Source: Cercis canadensis
Lineage: Eukaryota; Streptophyta; Magnoliopsida; Fabales; Fabaceae
DNA: 64,000 nucleotides
Direction of reading: 5' to 3'
NCBI GenBank assembly: GCA_003255065.1
Contig: QAOA01008121.1
Location: 1-64,000, forward strand
Shown here: positions 24,401-38,310 of the stretch, piece by piece
How positions within the stretch are numbered: position 1 is the stretch's first letter
How the letters are laid out: each line of letters begins with the position of its first letter
Notes under the pieces: generated by a model
What the model was told of the DNA's origin: nothing
Databases searched by the model: none
Seen by the model: only the letters and a program-made list of their open reading frames with translations
Position numbers and translations under genes: made by a program

Positions 24401-25550
24401 AAACCCCTTCAATCAAATACCCCATGCGAAAATTTCCAACCTTAATTAAAAACCCTAAATGGTGCGTCAATAAAAAAATATTTGAAATCTAACACTCTAA
24501 CTGGTTTGTGAACATAAAAAAATGGTGACAAAGCTATTGGTGTGGAAATTGATTTCAATGATGTTTTACTAACAGTTGACTAATGTTAGTTATCCTGAAA
24601 CTGACCTTGGGCGTTGCACCTAATTACTTACATTCAAAATGTTTGTAATTTATAAGATGACATACGTCTAGGCCCAACATCCTTTGAATCAATCTTCACA
24701 CTAATAACTTTTAACTTATTTTTTTATGTACATATATTAAAATATAACTAAAACATCAAGGGTGAAATATCTATTAAAAATATATTCTCATCAATGAACC
24801 TAAAATTAGCCAAAGAGAGCATTACAGTTCTAAACCTTTTTACTCGAATCAAAACACCTATTAGTTCAAGTATTTATTGTTATTATTGTTACTCTTGCCA
24901 GTGCTCGACATCGTTCGGTCCCGTAATATTTTCGAAAATAATACAGCTTGCAAAATGCGGCTTCCCAATCACTCCCCCATACAAGATCAACAGAGAATAT
25001 AAAATAAAAATTGGGGTTTGTCCACTCCACACATTTTTCTTTAAAAATTCGACACTGTAATTACAATAATTTGACAGTCATTCTTTAAAAAAGAAAATAA
25101 AAGTGGTTTTTCAGGTAAAATTCGGTATCCTCCTTGTAAATTCGACATTCAATATAAAAATTTGTAAACTATCACATTTATGAAAAACGTTTCCAAAACA
25201 ACAATATTCAAGGACTTGTTTTAGCAAAGTCAACTAATAAACCATAATTCAAATAAATCAATATATATTAAGCATAATCTAAATAAATTAACTAACAAAT
25301 ATTCTACAGATTAATCATAATTACAAAAAATAAACTAATTAAGCAAAAAAAAAATTCATATATGAGACATAATTCACAAAATTAACTAACTAATTGAGCA
25401 ATTAACACAAACTTTCTTATAATTAGCATAATTTTAAGTAAATAATATGGTTACTCCATTGTTCCACGTCTCGGTTGAAATGTGTTGTCCTTGCTCAGTT
25501 AACACACTACAATCTACAGGACCTGACAATATATCATGGTTTTCTGCCAT
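21475..25550 (-). pseudogene. Plant Mobile Domain gene of the MULE, left copy (two stops)
   Basis: Second gene of the element, convergent with the transposase and ending 254 bases from it. Five exons with consistent phases: 25550-25455, 23987-23269, 23148-23058, 22941-22555 and 22473-21475 (764 codons with stop). Exon 1 has the GPVDCSVL motif typical of PMD proteins. Exons 2-4 hold the PMD (SERWRPETRTFHMTEGELTV, LLGLPVDGN), also found in MAIN and MAIL1. Exon 5 is a Gln/Pro-rich tail. Premature stops are TGA at 22896-22894 (Arg in the right copy) and TAA at 21792-21790 (Gln in the right copy). Its role in transposition is unknown; PMD genes occur in several transposon types. Confidence 0.85.
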
Positions 25551-25784
25551 TTTAAACTCAGAAAACTTAGTTCAAGATCACTAGGATTAAGAAAATGGGA
25601 CCACAAAATCACAAATACTCTTGGAAGATATACAAGAAAGGGACCACAAACCAAAACCGTGAAGGAGAAAGAATGGAGGAATGGGCCGGCGGTGGGGGAG
25701 GAAGTGAAAGTGAGGGGAAGAAAGGGAAATGGGGAAGAAGAAAGGTCATTTTCGAAGGAAGGATAGAGTCACGCTTTAGGGAAA

Positions 25785-26145
25785 AAATGACTAAAACCGT
25801 GACAAGAAAGAGAGCAAAAACGTGACCAAAATCACTTCCCAAACCGTGACAAGAAAGAGATACAAACCGTAAGTCAAACTGTGAGTCAAACCGTGACCAA
25901 AGAAGTTCTAAAACCGTGACCAAGCAGCCCCAAAACCTTGACCAACAAGCCGAAAATCGTGACCAACAAGAACAATCAAACCGTGACCACCAAAGCAGGG
26001 AAAACCGTGACCAAACCACCTCCCAAACCGTGACCAACAAGCCAAAAACCGTGACCAACAAGAACAGCCAAACCTTGACCACCAAAGAAGGAAAACCGTG
26101 ACCCAAACCACCTCCAAAACCGTGACCTTAGCCATTCCAAACCGT
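25785..26145 (-). repeat. Subterminal array of AACCGTGAC motifs (inner end of left MULE)
   Basis: About fifteen units of AAACCGTGACCAA, inverse in orientation to the array at 17243-17760. This is the second subterminal array of the left element. It has no mirror partner in the right arm, so it forms the unpaired loop of the palindrome. Confidence 0.85.
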
Positions 26146-26311
26146 GACCTGAATAGTCGAGAAATATGGATGCACAGTGATCACGCTTTGGTGAAAATTT
26201 CCTGAACCGTGTTCAGTTGATTCACGATTTTAGAGTTGATAAACTGTGATTAACTTAAACTCGAAAATTATTAAAAAAATCAAAACTGCCCCTTCGAGGT
26301 AAATACTTTCA
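26146..26311 (-). repeat. Truncated inner TIR of the left MULE
   Basis: Matches the right outer TIR (34815-34990) from GAATAGTCGAGAAATATGG to AAATACTTTCA, then breaks. The terminal 60-70 bases are absent. The break lies in a TGAAAGT shared by the TIR and by element position 25705-25711, where the right copy begins. Confidence 0.85.
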
Positions 26312-26465
26312 CTTCCTCCCCCACCGCCGGCCCATTCCTCCATTCTTTCTCCTTCACGGTTTTGGTTTGTGGTCCCTTTCTTGTATATCTTCCAAGAGTA
26401 TTTGTGATTTTGTAGTCCCATTTTCTTAATCCTAGTGATCTTGAACTAAGTTTTCTGAGTTTAAA

Positions 26466-29400
26466 ATGACAGAAAACCATGATATATTGCCAGGTCCTGT
26501 AGATTGTAGTGTGTTAACTGAGCAAGGACAACACATTTCAACCGGGACGTGGAACAATGGAGTAAGCATATTATTTACTTAAAATTATGCTAATTATAAG
26601 AAAGTTTGTGTTAATTGCTCAATTAGTTAGTTAAATTTGTGAATTATGTCTTATATATGAATTTTTTTTTTGCTTAATTAGTTTATTTTTTGTAATTATG
26701 ATTAATCTGTAGAATATTTGTTAGTTAATTTATTTAGATTATGCTTAATATATATTGATTTATTTGATTTATGGTTAGTTAGTTGACTTTGCTAAGACAA
26801 GTCCTTGAATATTGTTGTTTTGGAAACGTTTTTCATAAATGTGATAGTTTACAAATTTTTATATTGAATGTCGAATTTGCAAGGAAGATACCGAATTTTA
26901 CCTGAAAAATCACTTTTATTTTCTTTTTTAAAGAATGACTGTCCAATTATTGTAATCACAGTGTCGAATTTTTAAAGAAAAATGTGTGGAGTGGATAAAC
27001 CCTAATTTTTATTTTATATTCTCTGTTGATTTTGTATGGGGGAGTGATTGGGAAGCCGCATTTTGCAAGCTGTATTATTTTCGAAAATATTACGGGACCG
27101 AACGATGTCGAGCACTGGCAAGAGTAACAATAATAACAATAAATACTTGAACTAATAGGTGTTTTGATTCGAGTAAAAAGGTTTAGAACTGTAATGCCCT
27201 CTTTGGCCAATTTTAGGTTCATTGATGAGAATATATTTTTAACAGATATTTCACCCTTGATGTTTTAGTTATATTTTAATATATGTACATAAAAAAATAA
27301 GTTAAAAGTTATTGGTGTGAAGATTGATTCTAAGGATGTTGGGCCTAGACGTATGTCATCTTATAAATTATAAACATTTTGAATGTAAGTAATTAGGTGC
27401 AACGCCCAAGGTCGGTTTCAAGATAACTAACATTAGTCAACTGTTAGTAAAACATCATTGAAATCAATTTCCACACCAATAGCTTTGTCACCATTTTTTT
27501 ATGTTCACAAACCAGCTAGAGTGTTAGATTTCAAATACTTTTTTATTGAAGCACCATTTAGGGTTTTTAATTAAGGTTGGGAATTTTCGCATGGGGTATT
27601 TGATTGAAGGGTTTTAGTTAGGGTTTGGGGTTTTAGAAAGAGAAATATTATTGGATTTTTAGTTAGGGTTTTGAGTTTTAATTTTGGGGATCAGAGTTTA
27701 GGGTTATAAAAAATAATAAAGGGTTTCAAGTTTAAGGTTTAGGATATGACAATGGGATATGGAGTTAGGTTTCATGTTTTGTAGTTTTGTGAATGGAAAT
27801 GTGGTTTCGAATTTGGTGTATCGAGTTTGGATATAAGATTTGATGTTTTAGGTTATGCGGATTATGGATATGGTTTGGGTTTGAGGTTTAGCTTAGAGGT
27901 ATAGGGTATAAGGTTTAGTGTTTATAGTTGTAAAATTTTGATGCTTGATTTATATATTTGTTTAATTTCTGCTTAGTTTGGATATTTGAGCAATTTTTTA
28001 GAATTATGGTTAATCTGTTAACAAAATTATTGCAGGTGGAGAGACTTATAAAACCGCGTAACCATATAGTTGAGCCACCGGATGATGATAGATTGATGCC
28101 TTATATTCGCAGAGCAGGTTTAGGAGGGGCTGCATTAGTGACTCATCTAAAAGTTAATAAGGAGTTGTTGTCTGCCTTGAGTGAACGATGGCGACCAGAA
28201 ACACGCACATTCCACATGACAGAAGGGGAGTTAACAGTTACTTTACAGGATGTTGAGATTTTATTGGGACTTCCTGTTGATGGTAACGTTCTCAGTGGTT
28301 GTAGTGAGCATGACTGGCAGGAGCTAACACAGGAGTTGCTTGGTGCTGTGCCAGATGAGGATGCTTTGTATGGTGGTAGAGTAAGGATGACTTGGTTGCA
28401 AGACACATTTCCTGTACTACCAGACGATGCTACCGAGTTGGAGATACAGTATCACGCGAGAGCACATATATTGCGGATGCTTGGGGGATGGTTGCTCCCT
28501 GACGCCACTGGTAACTATGTGCACCTTATGTACCTAAAGTTGTTGGAGGATTGGGATGCTGCAGGTCGTATTAGCTGGGGATCTGCAGTGTTGGCGAACC
28601 TTTATAGGTCCCTATGCAGGTTGTCTCTTGGCCGCACAGTGGAGTTTGCAGGCTGTGCGTTCTTGCTAGAGGTGTGGGCTTATGAGAGATTTTCTAAAAT
28701 CTCTTCTGTTCCTCCGCGGCAGGGTAGAAGACCTTGCGGACCACTTGCATGCAGGTTTGTGGTTTAATTATATCGTTATTTGTATATGTGCAAAATAAAT
28801 TACAATGTGTATATCTTAATTAAGTTGTCACGTAATTGATGTCGATATTTTGTTAATTTAAATTAATATATTAGGTGGAAACACCCCCTCAGTTATAGAG
28901 ACATGGATGTGGACAATGATTTAGCAGGGTATCGACAATATTTTGATCGTCTGAATGTTAATGATGTAAGATAAGTCATTATTACTACTTCTTACAATTG
29001 ATGTAATCCACTTTTATATGTTTTAAATGAAGTTTTAATTTAAATTTTTTTTCTTTGTGTTTTTTTTTGTAAATCATAGGTTATGTGGCAACCTTATTGC
29101 GGAGCGCAGCTGCTACCTTACTGCCGAGCTGGACGTGACATATGGGCAGCGCGGGTCCCATTAGCATGCTTTAGCGTGGTGGAGATGCACTATCCGGACA
29201 GAGTGTTACGGCAGTTCGAAGGTTGTCAGGGCATACCCATTGCCCCTGAACCGTATTCCTCTCGATTAGAGAGGATTACCATGAGAGGGAACCAGGATAG
29301 AGTATGGACACAGTACCATGAGGCGTATTGCCAGGCATGAAGATTGCGACGCAATAACATCGTGCCGTGTGTTGGGGATATGGGAGTCACTGCATATTAC

Positions 29401-30546
29401 ATGCCTTGGTATCTCCGGATCACGCGTAGGTGGATGAGTCCGACTAACCTCATGCCTGGTGACCAGGTCAGTTGCATGTGTGGATAACGTATATTTTGCG
29501 CTTCAATTTTAAATGAACATTAACCTCAGATGACATATTATGTACAGGCCCATATGCCTCCTCCCCAGCCTTATGCTCCGGTCCCACAGCAGACTCCTCC
29601 CGTTCAGACTGAGGCGTAGCCTCCCCCTTGTTCTGTACTTGCATATCATCATCAGCAACAGCAGCATGAGGGCGTTTCCTTGCAGCCGCCCCCTATTTTT
29701 GAGCATAGCTTCCAGTTTCAGGGGATGCCTGGGTTCCAGCAACCATACCATCCAGCACATCCCTTTCAACCGAGCCAACCATTTCATGGGGAATCATTTG
29801 TCACACCTCCATATTGGACTGCAGATCAGTATTCTTCATTTCAGGGTGATATGACCCATCTCTTTGCTAAGTATGGGTTAGTTAATCCTAGTTGGGGAAC
29901 ACAGTTTGCCCAGTGGGCGTCGATGGGGCAGACTCAGGGTCCTCACATGAGTCAAGGTCAGCCTGAAGGAGATTGTATGACACATGATCAGTCGGAGGAT
30001 ATGACACATAATCAGTGTGAGGGCATGTCACAGTTTTCTGATTACTACAAGCCAGTAGAGGAGGCCACTGATATGGTGGGGCCATCGCATCGGAGCCCGG
30101 TATTACGCTCTATGTCGAGGGACCGTTCTCAGTTTGATGGACCTGAGGCCAGTTCGTCTGGAATTGCATGTAGCGTGGCCATGCCTTCACCTCAGCACAA
30201 CATGTTTGGCACTAACACTAGTCTTCCCCAATCAGCGCTTAGTGTAGATCTTGATGTGTGTCTAGACCTGACAGTAGGGACATCACGAGCTGCTTTGGGT
30301 GACATGTATGTCGAACCTTTGGCTACTCCCATTGGGAGTCCTCATATTGATCAGGGAAACATAGGTGCTGATCCTGCCGGATTGAGATTAGATGATGTAT
30401 ATGATTACCTTTTTACGGACGTGTATGATGATCCTCCGCAGCCGACGCCTCTTCCAGCTCCCCAACCTAGGGGTCAACGAAGACGGCCGACTTGTGACAA
30501 ACACCCTAGGACGTGCTTCACTGGTAGTAGATTTGATAACATGTAG
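26466..30546 (+). pseudogene. Plant Mobile Domain gene of the MULE, right copy (two stops)
   Basis: Mirror copy of the gene at 21475-25550 with the same five exons: 26466-26561, 28036-28754, 28875-28965, 29080-29466 and 29548-30546, each identical in length to its partner. Splice sites are conserved (GGA|GTAAGC, TTGCAG, CAG|GTTTGT, ATTAG, GAT|GTAAGA, CATAG, CAG|GTCAGT, TACAG). Stops differ from the left copy: TGA at 29338-29340 (Arg on the left) and TAG at 29617-29619 (Gln on the left). Substitutions are scattered over the protein. Not functional as read. Confidence 0.85.
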
Positions 30547-30799
30547 TTACCTTTCTATTTTTAATATTGTAATATGTAATATGTGTGTAGGCTTGTAGAT
30601 TTGATAATATTTGATAATATGTGTGTAGTTCCTATCTTTTGTGAAAACAATATAAGTTAAAGCACTTCAGATTATAATAAATAATGTACCTAATGTCGAA
30701 AATATGGTTACTAAGAACTAACTTGAATATAAACATTCATATGAGATAAATTTAAGTAACGATTAACTAAGTTCAGATAAAATAATATGACAGTCTTAA

Positions 30800-33586
30800 T
30801 TATGGTTGATCTTGTCTTCTGTTTGGACAGTTACGCTGGTTATGTCCTTCCATGCGACACAGCCCACATCGTAATGCACTCCGTGAGCTTTCACCCCAAT
30901 CCATTTCGTTACGTATGCGAGTTGACTTGAGTCTACCTTTGGCCCGTAGTTTCGAGGGGTTAGGGATGATAGTCAAACTCTGTATCGTTGGCCATTCTGG
31001 TTCTCCACCAATTGGTGTAAACTTGCCACCGTACGCATTAACTAAATTCTGCGTCGAATATACTTGATTCACGTAACCCCATGCATCGACTCTAATAGAA
31101 GCACAAGCAGCAATCGCGTGTGAACAAGGAATATGAAGTGCTTGAAATCGACCACACCCACACCATTTATCTCTTAAGTTTAGGGGAAAAATTCGCCCGC
31201 TCGCCCTTCCGCTCAAGTCAAATGTCTCCTCTACTTCAAAAGATTCAGTATCTCTATCCAATAAAGTTGTTCGATGTGAAGAAGCATACTGACCATTGTC
31301 TCGCATTTTCTGATCTGCATCATCTGTCCACATTTGTCTACTCGCTAACCTTACATGAGTCATTTCTCGCCTTTCAATAAAAATACGGTTCATTCTGTAA
31401 TATGTAGCTCTTACAAGGGCTGTGATAGGCATACTACGAAGCCCCTTCAACGTGCCGTTCACATTTTCAGCTAGATTGGTTGTTATTAAGCCAAATCGTC
31501 TCCTATTAGTATCACCATGTTGCATCCATTTCTCAAGATCAATATCACTTATATACTGTCATGCACGCTCATCGGAACAGGCGATTTTGATGTCTGTCAT
31601 TAAGTCGTTGAACTTCTTAGACTCAAACTGAACACCTGTGAAAGACATTTACAAAAATTAAACCTCTAGTTGTATAATATTTAATTTAGTTGACAAACTA
31701 AGATTCTCACCAGCTCTGTAGATTTGATGTTTCACGTCAATATTTTTAAAAGCATTGTTCCAATTGCTCACCACGTGACGCAAGCAGAAAAAATGATGTC
31801 CCAATGGTGGACGCCAACCGACTTGCTCATCTTCAATTGCAGCTAAGATGCTAACATGACGGTCTGAGATTAAAGCCAGATTTTGAATGTTCCCAACCAC
31901 GTACTACTTGACATGGGTTAAAAACCATGACCATGCATCTTTTGTCTCACCTTCTACAATTGCATAAGCTAAAGGTAGTGGTGACCTACTGCCATCTTGT
32001 GTGGTGGCGATGAGTAGAGTTCCACTGTATTTTCCGTACAGAAAAGTTCCATCAATCTGGACAACTGGCTTGCAGAATTTAAATGCATCAATGCATGGCT
32101 TGAATGCCCAGAAGACAAGCTTAAATCTCTTTAACGTAGGGTCATTAGATGGCTTACCCATCCATCGATCATCAAGACACCATTGAACCATCGTTCCTGG
32201 TGCATGCATTTGAAGTGCGACCATCCACCTAGGCAATAAATCATAACTTTGCTTCCAATCACCATACACAGTAGCGATCATTCTTTCTCTTGCTTTTCAC
32301 GCTTTTCAGTATGATATTTGATATGAGTACATGCCTTTTATGCACTCTTGTATCATTTTTATAGACACGCCAACATTCTCTTGAACCATTCCAGTAATGG
32401 CAGCTGCAATCACCTGAATGTCTAGTTTGTCATGATCCTGTGATAAGATTACATTTGTGCAAGTATGAGGCCCATTATACTTTCTAATCTCCCATACTTT
32501 GCTCCTGGTACGTAAGCATGTCCGAAGTCTCCAATGACATCCATCAGCATTGTTTGAACATATCAAACTCAATTTATTCGGTTTGGACTCCTTCACATGA
32601 AAACGTTGGTTTGCATGAAGAGAGTATTGTTTTATAGCTAATTGGAGATCATCTTTTGTTTTGAATTTCTTCCCGATCATGAATTCATCCCCTTTCTGAC
32701 ATTCACTGTACCCTGTTACTTGGTCATTATCGTCAACTATCTGCATTGCTCCCCAATCAATGATTCCATAATGCGGTGCAATTATCGCCTGTATTGGTGC
32801 AACATGTTCAGCCCTTGCAGCACTTGGGTCTTGCATCAATGCCTCCACATTAAGATCTGGAACGTCTTCCCCTGCATCATCACCACTTGATTCTCCACTG
32901 TCTGATCTGCAATCAGCATCTTCATCATCATTACTGTCAATTAGAGGATCACCTGGTGAATTGCCCCGACTAATATTTTCTTGTTCACCTCCACGTTGGC
33001 TTAATATAACTTCATTCACTTCAATGTCACCACCTCGAACATCTGAACTTAGCCAAGGGTCGTTATTTTCATAGCGATAGCCTCCTTCTACCATATGCGT
33101 TTGACTAGAAGTACCCAAACCATAATGAATTGCATGTGAACCAACTTCCGGTTGATAACAAGAGTCAGCTTCTATTCCCACTTGGCTATAAGGATGATTC
33201 GAACAAGGAAATGAACTTGGGCCAATTACAACAGTTTCAGCTTGGCCTCCATCTCCACCAACATTCATGGTCGTAATGTCAACATATATCTCAATTGGAC
33301 CCAAAGTAGAATGTTTGGCATTACTCTCATACATCATCTCAACATCTCCATCAGATCCCAATTCAAATGAAAGATAAAATAATGGATTAACTGAAACTGG
33401 GAATCTATAAATTATCTTCTCAATTATTTGATTTGCTTCAAGTCTCATCTTCTTGTGGATATGAAACTTTAATCTATCTAATCCACAAGTGTTCTTCAAG
33501 TTTAACCCATAGATTGAAGCTCCCTCACACATAACACCTTGGGGTCCATTATATATTCGACCATTATGGTGTATTAATATGTGCAT
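30800..33586 (-). pseudogene. MURA-like MULE transposase, right copy (three stops)
   Basis: Mirror copy of the transposase at 18435-21221, with the same domain order: DNA-binding zinc region, DDE catalytic domain, SWIM finger and CCHC knuckle. Two stops fall just after the ISY residues near 32306, in codons for Arg and Trp on the left. A third TAG near 31900 replaces Gln shortly after the Trp that is broken on the left. The left and right copies have no stop in common, so the lesions arose after duplication, or the copies came from two source elements. Three C-terminal changes (RMEGHNQRNC) leave the knuckle residues intact. Confidence 0.88.
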
Positions 33587-34229
33587 CTTCTTCCTAAAAT
33601 ATTTGTTTCAGTCACAATTAGTTTATAAATATTATTGCATTTTTATACTAACAAAATTTCTATCAATAATTATACGTAATAATATCACAACTACTCTATA
33701 AATAATATCACATCTGCTCTATAAATAATTGCATATCTTTATACTAACTAGCATTCTATCAATAATTATATGTAATAATATCACAATTACTCTATAAATA
33801 ATTGCACATCTTTATACTTATAAAATTTAACTCAATTAACATACACAATTATCTAAACTTTATTTTTAATTTAATCAATAAATAGTTATTACTAAAAAAA
33901 ATTTATTAATATTTAATACTCTAACATTTAAATATATATTACAGTTAAAATATATCTAAAATTAAGAATATCAAATATAAATACCTTCAGAAGTTCAAAT
34001 TTCTTCAAAATTTTCACAGCACTTCTGAGCTTCACGTCAATCTCTCGCACTAACTTTCAGCTTTCACACCAATTTTGCGATAACAAATGATTCAGGAGCT
34101 GGTATTTATAGACCCCTTCACGCTTTAGCAGCATTCTTTCATGTTTTTCCGAAAAATCCTATTCAAGTAAAACACACTTTACTGCAAAGAGTGAACACGC
34201 CTTAACCAAATAAGCCACTCTTTTAGGAC

Positions 34230-34830
34230 AAGGGGTCACGGTTTTCCCTATTATTTACATCACGTCTTTGTTCAAAAAATGACTTCAAATAGGGAAAAAA
34301 ACGTGACTCAAATACTTGCAAAACCGTCACTTCAATTGCACCAAAACCGTGACCACATATGCACAAAACCGTTACCACAAAATGCTGCAAAACCGTGAGT
34401 CAAAGCATGCAAAACCCTAACCACAAAAGCATGCAAAACCGTGACCTCCAATGCATCAAAACCGTGAGTCAAACAAAAAGCCGTAAAACCCTGACTAGTT
34501 AACTTCCCAAACCGTTACCTTCAAGATACAAACTGTTGGTGAATTGCCCCAAAACCGTGACTCAAAGACTTCCCAAACCGTGACCAACCAAAGCACAAAA
34601 CAGTGACAAACCAAAGCACAAAAACCATCACCAACCAAAGCACAAAACCGTGACCAACAAGCCCAAAATCGTGACCAACAAGAACAACCAAACCGTGACC
34701 ACCAAAGCAAGAAAACCGTGACCCAAACCACTCCCAAACCCGTGACCTTTAGCCATTCCAAACCGTGACCCAAACCATGACCTTAGCCATTCCAAACCGT
34801 GACCACAATACTACAAAACCGTGACCTGAA
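34230..34830 (-). repeat. Subterminal array of AACCGTGAC motifs (right)
   Basis: Roughly two dozen units such as AAAACCGTGACCAACAAG, in inverse orientation to the left array. It is somewhat longer than its partner because of an extra block at about 34740-34820. Confidence 0.85.
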
Positions 34831-35045
34831 TAGTCGAGAAATATGGATGCACAGTGATCATGCTTTGGTGAAAATTTCCTGAACCGTGTTCAGTTGATTC
34901 ACGGTTTTAGAGTTGATAAACCGTGATTAACTTAAACTCAAAAATTATTAAAAAAATCAAAACTGCCCCTTTGAGGTAAATACTTTCAAATGTGCACTAT
35001 ATAGGTAAATACTTTGTCCACTTGTATTATTTTGGTCAAATTGCC
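34815..35045 (-). repeat. MULE terminal inverted repeat, right outer end
   Basis: Inverse of 17022-17250, ending GGTCAAATTGCC. The flank after it (TAGCGAAAAG) matches 15558-15567 in the uninterrupted paralog. Confidence 0.88.
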
Positions 35046-35354
35046 TAGCGAAAAGATTAGTAGGTGTATCTGATAATTTCACAATCATGGGAATAAATTG
35101 TTTATCAAATTAGCTATGACTGACTAGTATTAAAGTTATTCTTAAAATTTGTGAGTTTTGTGTTTAAAATTAGAGTTGTAATCAAAAGTACTAAAAAAAT
35201 TATTTTATAAATTGAATCAATAATTATATTGTTATCTAATTAGAGAAAAATTTACTTGCCAAAATTTAAATGTAGTTATTGAATAAAATAAAGTAGAAGC
35301 AGCCACATATTTATTAAAAAAGATTGTAAGTTGATATCATTCTCATAATAATTT

Positions 35355-35597
35355 TTAGAGTAAAACTCATTTTTCGTCCTTGAAAGATGGCATTTGTGAC
35401 AATTTAATCATTCAATCATTTTTAATGACAATTTAATCCTTAAATGTTAATTATGTACACTAATTTAGTCTTCTGTTAACTTCTGTCGCAGAGCGCTGGG
35501 TAGGCCGAGGGACTAAACTGGTGTACAGAATTAACATTCAAGGACTAAATTGTCACCAATACAATCTTTCAAAGACGAAAAATGGGTTTTACTCTAA
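35355..35597. mobile_element. MITE with about 30-bp TIRs
   Basis: Ends are TTAGAGTAAAACTCATTTTT and the inverse of TTAGAGTAAAACCCATTTTT. If the element starts at AGAG, a 7-bp AATTTTT flanks both sides as a possible target duplication. The interior has ATTTAGTC runs and no coding capacity. A one-ended relative is at 16541. Confidence 0.75.
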
Positions 35598-35944
35598 TTT
35601 TTACAACCAAATTCTGGTTGCTTAGTATTTTTTTTTTATTAATATAATGTTTGTTTTGTGGTCATGTGCAGCTATTTTTGTAGATGACTATGGCATTGGT
35701 TGGGCTGGGTATCCCACTAGCTTATTAATTTAGTTTGCATCATGCTATACTTGGATTGGCTTTTCTATAACCGTTAACATGGAGGCCTTTACATGGATGG
35801 AATTAACGTTTGTTCCTAATTTGATTATATTGGAAGCCTTCTAAACTATTTCAATTTACCAATTACTTTATCAATTGCTGTCCCAATTAGTGTTGTTGCC
35901 ATATGAGCTTAGGGAAAGTCACTCCCAAGGTTATTAGTGTCTAG

Positions 35945-37578
<1,634 letters not shown>

Positions 37579-38057
37579 GTGTCTAGGAAAAAAATGTGAC
37601 TATCTATCTAAGCTATTATGTGGATAGGGGATTCTAGTTCTTTTTTTAGTTTCTCACAAGGTAGTTTTTACATTTTAGTATGAGACTAATTTTTGCTTAG
37701 TATGTCTTGGCTACTAATACTTCTAACGGAGTTCAAACTCTTAGTATTACTTCAGGATTCATCTCATATGAAGCTCAATTTGCTCATTGAACTATACCTA
37801 ATTGTTACTAATAGATTTATGGAACTTACAACCCAATTTCTGAAGAGTTACTAAGCTTGAACAAAGCTTCTAGTTTACTAGGTTAATTGATATTAAAGAA
37901 AATAATAGCAAACTTTTATTAAAATTATCAATGTATGGATGTTCCGAAAATCCATCCTAATTCCTAAGGCCAAATGAGAACGTAGAGCACCGGCGGCAAT
38001 AGCTAATAGGGGAGAGTGAGGGACATAAGGATGAGGACTACATATTAAATATATGAG

Positions 38058-38310
38058 TTAAATCATTTTTTGTTTTTGATTTATTTTTTAAATGTCATTT
38101 TAGTCTTTAATTTATTTTTTATGTCATTTTAGTTCTCAAATAATTATTTTATTTGTCAAATTAATTCTTTAAATGATCATTTTTTGTGTTATGAAAAATT
38201 GATTTGACGGATAATCTGATTATTTGAGAATTAAAATAACACAAAAAATAAATTAANGATTAAAATGATATTTAAAAAATAATTCAATTACAAATTTTTT
38301 TTTTCTCTGA
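38058..38310. mobile_element. MITE-like inverted repeat
   Basis: The left part, with GATTTATTTTTTAAATGTCA and two CATTTTAGT units, is mirrored by the right part GATTAAAATGATATTTAAAA. The centre is near 38190. It contains an isolated ambiguous base at 38257. No coding capacity. The rest of 37587-38880 is AT-rich and shows no gene. Confidence 0.6.

Larger units (their letters stand above)
17022..35045. mobile_element. Composite of two MULEs in inverted (tail-to-tail) orientation
   Basis: The unit starts GGCAATTTGACAAAAATAAT and ends with the inverse of GGCAATTTGACCAAAATAAT. The left copy runs 17022-26311 and has both ends, although its inner end lacks the last 60-70 bases. The right copy runs 35045-26305 and lacks its inner end. 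Arms 17022-25711 and 26305-35045 are inverted copies with many scattered differences (about 97% identical by eye), so they are not an assembly mirror. Each carries a transposase and a PMD gene in convergent orientation. The outer flanks (GTGACTTCCG and TAGCGAAAAG) show no 9-bp target duplication. Compared with the uninterrupted paralog at 15535-15557, 23 bases are missing. Confidence 0.92.

Noticed and set aside
25785..26145. CRISPR-like array
   Set aside because: Units are degenerate, spacing is irregular, and this is plant nuclear DNA inside a transposon end.
17022..35045. The palindrome as an assembly mirror artefact
   Set aside because: The arms differ at many sites, including unshared stops, and the loop is asymmetric, which a mirrored contig would not produce. 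Long reads would settle it.
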